Shown here piece after piece: positions 26,802 to 35,711 of a DNA stretch of 64,000 nt. The notes beneath the pieces are model-generated. The model made no database searches. It was not told the origin of the DNA and saw nothing but the letters and a program-made list of their open reading frames with translations. Each line of letters starts with the position of its first letter. The stretch's first letter is position 1. Source of the DNA: Bog-473 sp963754445 (GTDB taxonomy: Bacteria > Actinomycetota > Acidimicrobiia > Acidimicrobiales > RAAP-2). Location of the stretch: the NCBI GenBank assembly GCA_963754445.1, contig CAVWFT010000002.1, positions 806,001 to 870,000 of the forward strand. Reading direction: 5' to 3'. The translations under genes and the position numbers were made by a program.

Positions 26802-27337
26802 CGGCACCAGGCGCGGTGGCGGTCCTGCTCGCCACGCAGAACCTGAATGCCGTGCTGCACATCATGCAGTGGAGCGTCATCGCGCTGATCTTCATCTTCT
26901 TCCTCCGCGTCGTCCGGGCCGTGTGGGTGGAGATGAGCCCGGCCACGATCCGCAAGCCGCGGTCGGTCCGCCGCCAGGAGCGCCGTGAGGGTGTGGCCAC
27001 GGCCGCCGCCCTGGCTCCCGAGCGGACACGCGAGGGGCGGCGCCGTCCGCTCTTCCTCAAGGTGTTGCAGCCCCCTGCGCAGGCCGGTCGCACCTACGAC
27101 CTGGACGACGAGCTGACCATCGGACGATCGCCCGGCTGCGGCGTGTCCATGACCGACGACATCTACACGTCGACGGTGCACGCTCGGCTCTTCCGCCACA
27201 ACGAGCAACTCTGGGTCGAAGACCTCGGCTCGACGAACGGCACCTACGTCAACTCGGAGCGGATCTCCCAGGCCATGAAGCTCGGCAAGGGTGATCTGCT
27301 CCAGATCGGTTCCACCGTCTTCGAGGTCGAGAGATGA
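26798..27337 (+). CDS. fhaB: FhaB/FipA-type membrane-anchored FHA protein
   Basis: A 179-residue protein. GTG at 26798 overlaps the fhaA stop. An N-terminal membrane helix (about residues 20–40, MQWSVIALIFIFFLRVVRAVW) is followed by a basic linker and a C-terminal FHA domain (about 90–175) with LTIGRSPGCGV, TSTVHARL and DLGSTNGTYVNS. In mycobacteria FhaB interacts with phosphorylated cell-division proteins (FtsZ/FtsQ). The stop overlaps the ATG of the phosphatase gene (ATGA). The operon order fhaA–fhaB–pstP is the conserved actinobacterial one. Confidence 0.9.
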   Translation: MTAPGAVAVLLATQNLNAVLHIMQWSVIALIFIFFLRVVRAVWVEMSPATIRKPRSVRRQERREGVATAAALAPERTREGRRRPLFLKVLQPPAQAGRTYDLDDELTIGRSPGCGVSMTDDIYTSTVHARLFRHNEQLWVEDLGSTNGTYVNSERISQAMKLGKGDLLQIGSTVFEVER

Positions 27338-29094
27338 CCGTGTTGCGATCGGGCTCGGCGACTGACGTCGGGCGCGTTCGCACCATCAATCAGGACATGC
27401 CCCTCGAGCGGGACAACCTCTATGCCGTGGCCGACGGGATGGGTGGTCACGTCGGTGGCGAGGTGGCAGCGCGGGTGGCGGTCGAGACGCTCGAGCAGTC
27501 CTTCGAGCGGGCGCCCACCCTCGAGGGTCTGCGCGACGCCTTCGCCGAGGCGAACACCGCCGTCTGGCGCGAGAGCGTGGCCAACGAGGATCTCCGGGGC
27601 ATGGGGACCACCCTGACGGCGATCGCCCTCGTCGGCACCGAGGACGGCAGCGACGTCGTCGCCCTGGCCAACGTGGGTGACTCGCGGGCGTACGTCTTCT
27701 CCGACGGGAACCTGGCCCAGGTGACGGCGGACCACAGCCTGGCCGAGGAGCGCATGCGCCGGGGCGAGATGACGGAGGCCGAGGCGGCGGTCCACCCCCA
27801 ACGCCACATCCTCACCCGCGCCCTCGGCGTGGCCTCCGAGGTCGAATCGGACATGTGGGAACTCCGGCTGCGAACCGGTGACCGAGTGGTGCTCTGCTCC
27901 GACGGCCTCTCCAACGAGGTCGACATGCACGAGATGTCGATCGTTCTCGGCGGGGTGGAGGATCCGACCGACGCCGCGCAGCGCCTCGTCGATCTGGCCA
28001 ACGCCAATGGCGGCGCCGACAACATCACCGTCGTCATCGTCGACGTCCAGGTCGGGGATCCGCCCGACGGCGCGTCGGTGGTGACGCCGATCGTCCTTGC
28101 CTCTCCCGACGTCTTGGCGGCCACGGCCGCGATCCCCGTGGTGGGAGCCGCGGTCGGCGACGAGCCCGGCACGGACGAGGGTGGATCGCGCGCCCCCGAT
28201 GCCGGGGACACCTCGGGCGACGCCCCGACGACCGCCGTGCCCGTCGTGGGCGGCGAAGCCGTCACGGCGAGCAACCCTGCGCTGGGCGCCACGGCGCTGC
28301 TCACGGCGTCACCCCTCGAAGTCGCGCAGCGCGACGACGACACGCTCGCCCCCGGGTCCACGCTCGGCTTCGGGGACAAGACCGAGCAGACCGCGTCGGC
28401 CGACGACGGCCGGGACGGCGACGACACCCTCCTGGACGGTGCCGCCGTAGCGGCCGCCGGGACCGCCGCCGCGGCCGTCCCCGTCGCCCGGTCCACGACC
28501 CGGGTCCCGCCCCAACCCCGGCGCACCACGGCGGTGCCCACCGACAAGGAGAGCCGGGCCCAGCGCCGCCGCCGGCTGGGTATCCCGCGTCGGCTGACCT
28601 TTCGCGTCGTGGGGTTCGTGGTGCTCGTCGCCGCCGTGCCCGTGGGGGCCTACTACGCCATCAAGTGGTACGCCTACGACAACTGGACCGTGACGACCGT
28701 GGGGAACCAGATCGTCGTCAAGCAGGGGCAGAAGGGTGGCGTGCTGTGGTTCCACCCCAAGGTCGTCTATCGCTCGGACCACTCGACGAGTGACGTCCCG
28801 TTCTTCGCCCTGGTGGCCCTCAAGGCGGGCGTCGAGCAGTCGTCCCTGGCCAAGGCCAAGGCGTACATTGCCAATCTCACGACGACCACCACCACCACGA
28901 CGACCACCACCACTACCACGACGACGACCACGCAGCCGGTGCATTTCATTCCGGCCGGCGGCGCGCCACCGGCGACGACCCCGACCACGTCGGGGCTCAC
29001 CACCACGACCGCGCCCGTACTCCCGACCACGACGGTGCCCCCTCCGGCACCGACCACCACGACGCCGACCGTCGCCACGACGACCGTTCCATGA
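27334..29094 (+). CDS. pstP: PP2C-type Ser/Thr phosphatase PstP
   Basis: A 586-residue membrane phosphatase that reverses PknB-type phosphorylation. The PPM domain (1–240) has GRVRTINQD, AVADGMGGH (D34, G35), GMGTTLTAIAL, NVGDSRAYVF and GGADNITVVIVDV, so the metal-binding Asp set is intact. A disordered Ala/Thr/Asp-rich region (about 245–405) is longer than in mycobacterial PstP. It is followed by a membrane helix (about 422–445) and an extracytoplasmic tail ending in a run of about 20 Thr codons and TTT/P repeats. Start overlaps fhaB. An 80-base gap separates it from pknB, leaving no room for rodA, pbpA or pknA. Confidence 0.9.
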   Translation: MTVLRSGSATDVGRVRTINQDMPLERDNLYAVADGMGGHVGGEVAARVAVETLEQSFERAPTLEGLRDAFAEANTAVWRESVANEDLRGMGTTLTAIALVGTEDGSDVVALANVGDSRAYVFSDGNLAQVTADHSLAEERMRRGEMTEAEAAVHPQRHILTRALGVASEVESDMWELRLRTGDRVVLCSDGLSNEVDMHEMSIVLGGVEDPTDAAQRLVDLANANGGADNITVVIVDVQVGDPPDGASVVTPIVLASPDVLAATAAIPVVGAAVGDEPGTDEGGSRAPDAGDTSGDAPTTAVPVVGGEAVTASNPALGATALLTASPLEVAQRDDDTLAPGSTLGFGDKTEQTASADDGRDGDDTLLDGAAVAAAGTAAAAVPVARSTTRVPPQPRRTTAVPTDKESRAQRRRRLGIPRRLTFRVVGFVVLVAAVPVGAYYAIKWYAYDNWTVTTVGNQIVVKQGQKGGVLWFHPKVVYRSDHSTSDVPFFALVALKAGVEQSSLAKAKAYIANLTTTTTTTTTTTTTTTTTTQPVHFIPAGGAPPATTPTTSGLTTTTAPVLPTTTVPPPAPTTTTPTVATTTVP

Positions 29095-29174
29095 CGGACA
29101 CGATGCCGATGACCGCAGGATCGACCACGACCGTCCGGCCGCGCCCGGAACTCCCCGCGTAGGCTCAGGGCTCC

Positions 29175-31148
29175 ATGCAACCCGTCGAGGCACCGCGCAC
29201 CTACTCAGGTCGCTACGAGATCACCCACCTGATCGCGCGCGGTGGCATGGCCCAGGTCTACCGCGCCGTCGACCGCCAGCTCGATAGGCCGGTCGCCCTC
29301 AAGGTCCTGTTCCCCGAGCTCTCCATCGACAAGACCTTCGTCGAGCGCTTCCGCCGGGAGGCGCAGGCCGCCGCGAATCTGTCGCATCCGAACATCGTCC
29401 CCGTCTTCGACTGGGGCGAGGACGACGGCTCGTACTTCATCGTCATGGAGTTCGTCGACGGCCGAGCGCTCTCGGCCGTGCTCAAGGACCCCGAGCCGCT
29501 GGCACCGCGGGAGATCGCCAACATCGGCGCCGGGGTGGCGGCCGCCCTGGCCTTCGCCCACCGCCACGGCGTGGTGCACCGAGACGTGAAGCCGGGCAAC
29601 GTCCTCATCACGCCGGAGGGCGAGGTCAAGGTCACCGACTTCGGCATCGCCCGGGCGGTCAACACCGAGGAGAGCCTGACCCAGACCGGAGCCGTGATGG
29701 GCACGGCGGCCTACTTCTCCCCCGAACAGGCCGAGGGGAAGCCGGTCGACGCCCGGAGCGACATCTACTCGCTGGGTGTCGTCCTCTACGAAATGTCCGT
29801 CGGCCGGCCTCCGTTCACGGGCGACTCGCCGGTCGCCGTCGCGTCCAAGCACGTGCGGGACCAGCCAGTGCTGCCCCGGGTGGCCAATCCCTCGGTCCCG
29901 CCGGCCCTCAACGCCATCGTCATGAAGGCGATGGCGAAGAACCCCGACGACCGCTACGGCTCGGCCGAAGAGCTCCGGGCCGACCTGCTCCGCTTCGCCG
30001 ACGGCCGGCCCGTCGAGGCAACCGATCCGGGCATGACGTCGATGATGACGGCGGTCGGCGTCGGTGCGACCACCGCAGTGCCGACGACCGGTCGGACCAT
30101 GGCCGTGCTCGACGGGAACGCGCTGGCGCACCCCAACAAGGACGAGGAAGCCCGCAAGAAGCGCAATCGGACGCTGCTCATCGTCTTCATCGCCCTCCTG
30201 GTCCTGCTCGGGATCATCCTGTTCTTCCTGTTCCGGTCCGTCCTGGTCAGCAAGGTCAACGTGCCCAACGTCGTGGGCGTGCCCCAGAGCGTGGCCACGC
30301 AGACGCTCAAGGACGACAACCTCGACGTCGGCACCACGTCGTTCGTGACCAACGCGGCCACCAAGGGCAACGTGTTGAGCACCGATCCGAGCGCCGGCAC
30401 TTCGGTGGACAAGAACTCCAAGGTGGATCTCGTCGTGAGCAACGGACCGAACATCCCCTTCGTCACGGTGCCCAACGTGGTCGGCCAGCAGCTGACCGCG
30501 GCCATCTCCGCCCTTTCGGCTCAACACCTCAACTACAGCGTCAAGGACGAGACCAGTACCAAGCCGGTCAACACGGTGCTGGCCCAAACGCCCGCTGGCG
30601 GGGCCAAGGTGCGCCAGAACGTTCCGATCGTGCTGACCGTCTCGTCGGAGCAGAGCTCGGTCTCGGTCCCGAGCGTGGTCGGCCAGTCGCCGGCTTCGGC
30701 GGGCTCCATACTCACCAATGCGAACCTGACGGCAGGAACGCAGTCCAACGCCTGCTCGAGCCAGTATCCGCAGGGCCTGGTGTCGTCACAGAGCCCGCCT
30801 GCGGGGGCCACCGAGAAGCCCGGCACTGCGGTCAACATCGTGGTCTCCAACGGAAGCTGTGCCTCTGTGCCGGGCGTGGTCGGTCAGTCAGCCACGGCGG
30901 CTCAGAGTGCCATCAGCGGGGCGGGCCTGGTCCCCAACACGACGTTCGACACGGCGTGCCCCGGTGGCGCACAGAACGGCAACGTCGACAGCCAGAACCC
31001 AAGCGCCGGCACCCAGGTCACCAGCGGCTCCACCGTCACCATCTCGGTCTGTCAGTCGACGACGCCCACCTCGGGCACGACGTCGACCACCTCGTCGACC
31101 ACCACGACCTCTTCGACGACCACGACGACCACCACCGCCCACCCCTGA
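29175..31148 (+). CDS. pknB: PASTA-domain Ser/Thr protein kinase PknB
   Basis: A 657-residue membrane kinase that couples cell-wall state to growth. The kinase domain (12–275) has the glycine loop ARGGMAQVYRA, K43, HRD at 135–137, DFG at 155–157 and an activation loop with SLTQTGAVMGTAAYFSPEQ. A juxtamembrane segment and one membrane helix (about 333–355) follow, then four extracellular PASTA repeats beginning VPNVVGVP, VPNVVGQQ, VPSVVGQS and VPGVVGQS, and a Thr-rich tail. PASTA domains bind muropeptides or lipid II in known homologues. Convergent with trpG, 30 bases away. It is the only such kinase in the cluster. Confidence 0.93.
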   Translation: MQPVEAPRTYSGRYEITHLIARGGMAQVYRAVDRQLDRPVALKVLFPELSIDKTFVERFRREAQAAANLSHPNIVPVFDWGEDDGSYFIVMEFVDGRALSAVLKDPEPLAPREIANIGAGVAAALAFAHRHGVVHRDVKPGNVLITPEGEVKVTDFGIARAVNTEESLTQTGAVMGTAAYFSPEQAEGKPVDARSDIYSLGVVLYEMSVGRPPFTGDSPVAVASKHVRDQPVLPRVANPSVPPALNAIVMKAMAKNPDDRYGSAEELRADLLRFADGRPVEATDPGMTSMMTAVGVGATTAVPTTGRTMAVLDGNALAHPNKDEEARKKRNRTLLIVFIALLVLLGIILFFLFRSVLVSKVNVPNVVGVPQSVATQTLKDDNLDVGTTSFVTNAATKGNVLSTDPSAGTSVDKNSKVDLVVSNGPNIPFVTVPNVVGQQLTAAISALSAQHLNYSVKDETSTKPVNTVLAQTPAGGAKVRQNVPIVLTVSSEQSSVSVPSVVGQSPASAGSILTNANLTAGTQSNACSSQYPQGLVSSQSPPAGATEKPGTAVNIVVSNGSCASVPGVVGQSATAAQSAISGAGLVPNTTFDTACPGGAQNGNVDSQNPSAGTQVTSGSTVTISVCQSTTPTSGTTSTTSSTTTTSSTTTTTTTAHP

Positions 31149-31178
31149 GCCGCCGACCGCGTCCTGGCGAGCCGTCGG

Positions 31179-31772
31179 TCAGCCTCGGGTGGTCGCCCCC
31201 AGCTGGGACAAGAAGTTGCCCAGGAGCGCCGGCCCCGAGACGGTCAAGACCGACTCTGGATGGAACTGCACGCCTTCCACCCCAAGCGAGCGGTGACGGA
31301 GTCCCATCACCACGCCGTCCGTCGACGTCGCCGTCACCTCGAGACAGTCGGGCACCGACTCGGGTCGCACCACCAGCGAGTGATAGCGGGTGGCCACGAA
31401 GGGATTGGGCAACCCGGCGAAGATGCCCAGACCGTCGTGGTGGATCTCCGAGGTCTTGCCGTGCATGAGATGGGGAGCCAAGACGATCTCGCCACCGAAG
31501 GACTGGCCGATGCACTGGTGCCCCAGACACACGCCGAGGAGCGGGATCTCGCCCGCGAGCTGCTCGATGGCCTCGAGGCTCACGCCGCCGTCTTCGGGTC
31601 GTCCCGGCCCCGGTGAGATGAGGACGGCGTCGGGGCGCTCGGCCCGGATGCCGGCCACGTCGATGGCGTCGTTGCGGAAGACGACCGGATCGGCGCCCAG
31701 CTCACCCAGCTCCTGGACCAGGTTGTAGACGAACGAGTCGTAGTTGTCGACGACGAGTACCCGCGCTCCCAT
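31179..31772 (-). CDS. trpG: anthranilate/aminodeoxychorismate synthase glutamine amidotransferase
   Basis: A 197-residue class I glutamine amidotransferase that releases ammonia from glutamine for anthranilate (tryptophan) or 4-amino-4-deoxychorismate (folate) synthesis. The triad is complete: C82 in GVCLGHQCIGQ, H171 and E173 in GVQFHPESV. The oxyanion motif ISPGPGRP is at 52–59. Length is normal. In actinobacterial genomes a copy sits next to pknB, as here, without a synthase subunit beside it, so it may serve both pathways (TrpG/PabA). The ATG at 31772 is divergent from crgA, 89 bases away. Confidence 0.9.
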   Translation of the reverse strand: MGARVLVVDNYDSFVYNLVQELGELGADPVVFRNDAIDVAGIRAERPDAVLISPGPGRPEDGGVSLEAIEQLAGEIPLLGVCLGHQCIGQSFGGEIVLAPHLMHGKTSEIHHDGLGIFAGLPNPFVATRYHSLVVRPESVPDCLEVTATSTDGVVMGLRHRSLGVEGVQFHPESVLTVSGPALLGNFLSQLGATTRG

Positions 31773-31861
31773 GGGCGTCCGATGGTACTGGCCCCACCCC
31801 GGGCCGGCCGCCCGGAGGTCCCGGCCCGAGTCCCGATCCGGCGCTGGCTAACCTCTCACCC

Positions 31862-32179
31862 GTGGCAACCAGCACCAAGGGACCGGGCGGCGCATCGCGC
31901 AAGGGGAAGTCGGCGACCGGCCGCACCACGTCGAAGATCGGCCGCTACAAGACGGCCGAGGAGAGCGGCCGCTACACGGCGCCCATCCCCAAGAGCGTGC
32001 GTCACAGCCCCGCCTGGTTCGGCGCTCTGATCCTCGTCCTCCTCATCGGAGGCGTGGCCGTCATCACGGTCAACTACCTGGGCCGCCTGCCCGGACTCGC
32101 CCACGGCTCGCCCTGGGGCCTGGTCATCGGCCTCGTGATGATCTTCGTCGGTTTCCTGCTGGCCACCCGTTACAAGTAG
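31862..32179 (+). CDS. crgA: cell division protein CrgA
   Basis: A 105-residue membrane protein of the CrgA family, which recruits or stabilises divisome proteins (FtsZ, FtsQ, FtsI, CwsA) in actinobacteria. A basic N-terminal cytoplasmic part (1–48) ends in RYTAPIPKSVRHSPAWFG, a family hallmark. Two membrane helices follow (about 50–72 and 82–102, the second PWGLVIGLVMIFVGFLLATR). GTG 31862 is the start. Slightly longer than the 84–93 residues seen in Streptomyces and Mycobacterium because of a Gly/Ser/Lys-rich N-terminus. Its position next to trpG and pknB is conserved. Confidence 0.9.
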   Translation: MATSTKGPGGASRKGKSATGRTTSKIGRYKTAEESGRYTAPIPKSVRHSPAWFGALILVLLIGGVAVITVNYLGRLPGLAHGSPWGLVIGLVMIFVGFLLATRYK

Positions 32180-32213
32180 CAGTCCTCCTGCCCCTGAGCG
32201 CGACGACCCCGCG

Positions 32214-32242
32214 CCGGCGCCGGACTCCCGCCGGGGCGCCGG
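32214..32242. terminator. GC-rich hairpin between convergent crgA and thiolase genes
   Basis: A perfect inverted repeat CCGGCGCC (32214–32221) / GGCGCCGG (32235–32242) with a 13-base loop lies between two converging stops. There is no T-run, so if it is a terminator it is of the T-less type found in high-GC actinobacteria. Confidence 0.45.
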
Positions 32243-32248
32243 ACCCGA

Positions 32249-33436
32249 TCAGCCCAGGCGCTCGATGATGGTGGCGTTGGCCAGCCCGCCGCCCTCGCAC
32301 ATGGTGAGCAGTCCGTAGCGGCCGTTGGTCCGCTCGAGCTCGTTGAGCAGGGTGCCCATGAGCTTGCCGCCCGAGGCGCCCAGGGGGTGGCCCAATGCGA
32401 TGGCGCCGCCGTTGGGGTTGACGAGCTCCATGTTGGGGTGGTGCTCCTTCTCCCACGCCAGCACGACGGAGGCGAAGGCCTCGTTGATCTCCACCGCGTC
32501 AATGTCGTCGAGCGTGAGCTTGGCCCGCTCCAGCACCGTGGTCGTCGCCGGGATGGGCCCGGTCAACATGGTCACCGGGTCGACTCCGGCGAGCGCGAAG
32601 GCGTGGAATCGTGCCCGCGGGCGCAGGCCCAGTGCGTTGGCCTTCTCCTCGCTCATAATGAGCACGGCCGACGAGCCGTCGGTGATCTGCGACGAGTTGC
32701 CCGCCGTGACCTTGCCGTCCTCCTTGAAGGCCGGCTTGAGGTTGGCCAGGCTCTCGACGCTCGAGTCGGGCCGGATGCCCTCGTCGGCCGTCAGCCGGTC
32801 CTCGGTGTCGTTGCCCTCTTCGTCCCTGATGGCGACGGGGACGATCTCGTTCTCGAAGCGTCCCTCTGCCGTGGCCCGGGCCGCCCGCTGGTGGCTCTGC
32901 ACCGAGAAGGCGTCGAGCTCGTCACGAGAGATGTTCCACTGGTCGGCGATCATCTCGGCCCCGATGCCCTGGCCCTTCAGGCGGCTGTGCCCTTCCTCGT
33001 CGTTGTAACGGGCCATCATGCGTGGGCCGAAGGGAAAGCCGTAGTCACGCACGACCGACGAACCCATGGGCGTGTGCGTCATGCTCTCGACGCCGGCGGC
33101 GACGACGATGTCGTAGGCCCCGGCCATGACCCCCTGGGCGGCGAAGTGGAGGGCCTGCTGGGACGAGCCGCACTGGCGGTCGATCGTGGTCGCCGGGACC
33201 GACTCGGGCCACCCGGCGGCCAGGACGGCGTTGCGCCCGATGTTGAGCGACTGCTCGGAGACCTGCATGACGCAGCCCATGATCACGTCGTCGACCAGCG
33301 CCGGGTCCAGCTTGTTGCGCTCCGCCAGGGCCCGGAGCGTCTCGGAGGCCAGGTCGACGGCATGCCAACCTCGCAGCTTCCCGTTGCGCTTGCCGCCGGC
33401 GGTACGAACGGCGTCGACGATCACTGCGGTGGTCAT
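32249..33436 (-). CDS. acetyl-CoA C-acyltransferase (thiolase)
   Basis: A 395-residue thiolase that cleaves 3-ketoacyl-CoA or condenses acetyl-CoA units. The acyl-accepting C89 is in DRQCGSSQQAL, H350 in GHPLGASGG, and the second Cys (C380) in CEGGGLAN; all three catalytic residues are intact. AAGGAG precedes the ATG at 33436. FadA/steroid-type thiolases are its nearest relatives by motif. It fits β-oxidation together with the acyl-CoA synthetase and two thioesterases in the window, though it is not in an operon with them. Divergent from a hotdog thioesterase gene, 132 bases away. Confidence 0.92.
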   Translation of the reverse strand: MTTAVIVDAVRTAGGKRNGKLRGWHAVDLASETLRALAERNKLDPALVDDVIMGCVMQVSEQSLNIGRNAVLAAGWPESVPATTIDRQCGSSQQALHFAAQGVMAGAYDIVVAAGVESMTHTPMGSSVVRDYGFPFGPRMMARYNDEEGHSRLKGQGIGAEMIADQWNISRDELDAFSVQSHQRAARATAEGRFENEIVPVAIRDEEGNDTEDRLTADEGIRPDSSVESLANLKPAFKEDGKVTAGNSSQITDGSSAVLIMSEEKANALGLRPRARFHAFALAGVDPVTMLTGPIPATTTVLERAKLTLDDIDAVEINEAFASVVLAWEKEHHPNMELVNPNGGAIALGHPLGASGGKLMGTLLNELERTNGRYGLLTMCEGGGLANATIIERLG

Positions 33437-33568
33437 GGCGGGTCTCCTTCCAACTCCGGCGGGCTCGCTCCCAGCCGGTTCAGGACAGACGGACAGTCTA
33501 CCTGGACCCCGAATCGGGGCCACCGGGGTCGAGGTCCGGTCCACGCCGGCCGGTAGCCTCGGGCGGCA

Positions 33569-34033
33569 ATGGCTGAGACGGAGCGGGCGAAGCGCAAGGA
33601 CATGGACCGCTGGCTCGGTGACGGCGGCATGCCGATCATCGATGTCGTGGGTGGGGCCTTCGTCTCCTACGGGGTCGACGGCGAGGACCTCGGTTGGGTG
33701 GCCGGCACCTTCACCCCCACCGACCTGGCCTGCAACCCGCACGGGGTCACCCAGGCCGGTATCCACTCGCTCCTGCTCGACGCCGCCATGAACTTCGCCA
33801 TCAACTCGGCGTTGCCCGGCAAGGCACGGACACGGGGCACCCTCGAGATGAAGACCGAATGCATGCGACCGGCCATGAAGGGTGACACCTTCGATCTCCG
33901 TGGTGAAGTCGTACGCATGGCCAAGCAGGTCGCCTACGGCGAGGCCTCCCTGCGGGCACAGGACGGTGCGTTGATAAGCCGGGCCACGGGGACCTTTCTC
34001 CTGCATCGACCCGACCCCGCCCCCACCGCCTGA
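33569..34033 (+). CDS. PaaI-like hotdog thioesterase
   Basis: A 154-residue acyl-CoA thioesterase of the PaaI/4HBT hotdog type. The helix-containing segment NPHGVTQAGIHSLLLDAAMN matches the family motif (HGG replaced by HGVTQAGI with the acidic residue in LLLDAAM). The strand region TLEMKTECMRPAMKGD and a closing ISRATGTFLL are typical. Such enzymes release CoA from aromatic or other acyl-CoAs as tetramers. The N-terminal 25 residues are charged. It is divergent from the thiolase gene. The substrate is not predictable. Confidence 0.85.
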   Translation: MAETERAKRKDMDRWLGDGGMPIIDVVGGAFVSYGVDGEDLGWVAGTFTPTDLACNPHGVTQAGIHSLLLDAAMNFAINSALPGKARTRGTLEMKTECMRPAMKGDTFDLRGEVVRMAKQVAYGEASLRAQDGALISRATGTFLLHRPDPAPTA

Positions 34034-34124
34034 TCCCTACCGGATCCCCTGCCCCGCCCCGGGCGCGTGCAGGATCTGCTGTGGACCGTCTGGAACCGGG
34101 TCGATCTGCTTCGCCTGTCGGTGC

Positions 34125-34895
34125 GTGGCCGGCCGGCTCGGGCTCCCCCTCGTGCCCGTCTCGCCGATCCGATTCTGTGCCCTGCCGGGGCCGCTGTACT
34201 CCGTCCTCATGGGCTACAAGGAGTCACCGGTCGCCGAGGAGCGGGCGCGTCTGGTGCCCCTGGTCTGTCAGCTGGTCGATTCGTTCGTGGCCGATCATGG
34301 TGCTTGCTTGCTCGAGTCCGGCCCGATCGATGCGGTGCTCGCCGTCCCCTCGAGCGCTCGGCCGGCCGGCCCCCCCTTGGCCCAGGTCGACGGATTGCCT
34401 GCCGCGGTCTGCTCGCCTTTGGGGGCCCGCTGGCTGGAGGGAGCGCTGCGGCGCGGCGACGGCCCTCTCGGGCACATGCGACCGGACCGCCGAGGGTTCG
34501 CGGTCCGACCGTCATGGAGAGCGGAGATCGAGCGCGCCCACGTCCTCCTGCTCGACGACACCTACGTCAGCGGGGCCCGGGCCCAGAGCGCCGCCGCCTC
34601 CTTGCGCCTCGCCGGCGCCCGCTCGGTGCGGATCGTGGCCATCGGTCGGGTCCTTCGGCCGGAACGACTGGCGGCCCACGCCGCCTTTCTCGAGCGATTA
34701 CCCGCTCTCCGTGGGACCTCCCCGTGCCGCGTGTGCGCTCAGACGGTGCTGCCCACCGAGAAGGAGACCCCGGTCAAGTCTTCGGACATGGTCCAGAGTT
34801 CGGCTGCCATCTGGCCGTCGCGTCCGGACGCCGCCGGCCGGGTGATCTTGGGCGGACCGGCCATACCGAACAGTCGCGACGGCCCGACGTACTGA
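34125..34895 (+). CDS. ComF-like phosphoribosyltransferase; zinc finger encoded upstream of first usual start
   Basis: From GTG 34125 a 256-residue protein is open, with the PRPP loop VLLLDDTYVSGARAQ (about residues 142–156) and the ComF-like layout. The same frame continues upstream without a stop to 33978, and codons 34068–34124 read CRICCGPSGTGSICFACRC. This is the CxxC–CxxC zinc finger that opens ComF proteins, yet no ATG, GTG or TTG lies before it in that frame. Either an unusual start (ATC at 34044 is the nearest candidate) or an indel is involved. The tail after CRVCAQ (about residue 206) overlaps the reverse-strand SDR by 157 bases and is probably not conserved. ComF relatives take part in DNA uptake or purine salvage. 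Confidence 0.65.
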   Translation: MAGRLGLPLVPVSPIRFCALPGPLYSVLMGYKESPVAEERARLVPLVCQLVDSFVADHGACLLESGPIDAVLAVPSSARPAGPPLAQVDGLPAAVCSPLGARWLEGALRRGDGPLGHMRPDRRGFAVRPSWRAEIERAHVLLLDDTYVSGARAQSAAASLRLAGARSVRIVAIGRVLRPERLAAHAAFLERLPALRGTSPCRVCAQTVLPTEKETPVKSSDMVQSSAAIWPSRPDAAGRVILGGPAIPNSRDGPTY

Positions 34896-35711
34896 CCGGA
34901 ATGGACGGCGGGCGAGGTGGCGGCACAGAGAATCGGCAACGCACCGGCGGCCGCGGATTGTCCGAAGGTGGCGCCGACGGTGCGGCTGAGCTTGCGCCGC
35001 ACCCGGCTCGTGCTCTGGGCGGCGCCGCTCCCCGCCAGATTGCTCCGCGCCCAACCGGGGTGCGCCGCCACGGCGATGGTGGACAGGCCGTCAGCGGACA
35101 GCCGCCGACTCAATTCGTGGGTGAAAAGCAGGTTCGCCAGTTTCGACGTTCCGTAACCAACCCAGGTGTTGTGGATGGGCGTGCCGGCCACGGCGTCGAC
35201 CCGCATGCGGCCGATGTGGTGCATCTGCGAGCTCACCGTCACGACACGCGAGCGCTCGGTGGTCACGAGGCGATCCAGGAGAAGGCCGGTCAGGGCGAAG
35301 TGGCCCAGGTGGTTCGTGGCCATCTGGACTTCGAAGCCGTCGGTGGTGCGGGCATAGGGCGTACCCATGATGCCGGCGTTGTTGATGAGGAGGTCGAGGC
35401 GCGGCGTGAGAGGCCACGAAGGCCTGGGCGGCGGAGCGAACCGAGGCCAGGTCCGACAGGTCGAGAGGGAGCAGTTCGAGCGAGGACCGGTCCAGCTCTC
35501 CTTCGAGTTTGTCCCGGGCCTTGCGCGCTTTGTCCTCGTTCCGGCAGGCCATGACGACGTGCGCCCCGTGGTCGGCCAGGGCGCGCACCGTCTCGTAGCC
35601 GATACCGCTGTTCGCCCCCGTCACCAACGCGACGCGACCGGTCAGGTCACCGATGTCCTGGGTGCTCCAGGTGGCGCCGTTGGTCACCTCGGTGCCGGGG
35701 ACGACGGTCAT
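34739..35711 (-). pseudogene. short-chain dehydrogenase interrupted by a frameshift
   Basis: The reading frame from ATG 35711 gives the Rossmann cofactor motif TGANSGIGYE and continues to AFVASHA. At about 35399–35407 the frame shifts by one base and continues as RLDLLINNAGIMGTPYA, NHLGHFALTGLLL, SSQM, the catalytic YGTSK and the usual C-terminus LWTMSEDLTGV, ending at 34739. Removing one base at the shift joins the halves into about 323 residues, typical of retinol-dehydrogenase-like SDRs. The start overlaps the pirin stop (ATGA), so the pair forms an operon. It is either a recent inactivating insertion or a sequencing error. Confidence 0.8.

Noticed and set aside
28876..28940. ACGACC/ACCACC microsatellite
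   Set aside because: It is an in-frame run of Thr codons in the PstP tail, not an intergenic repeat or array.
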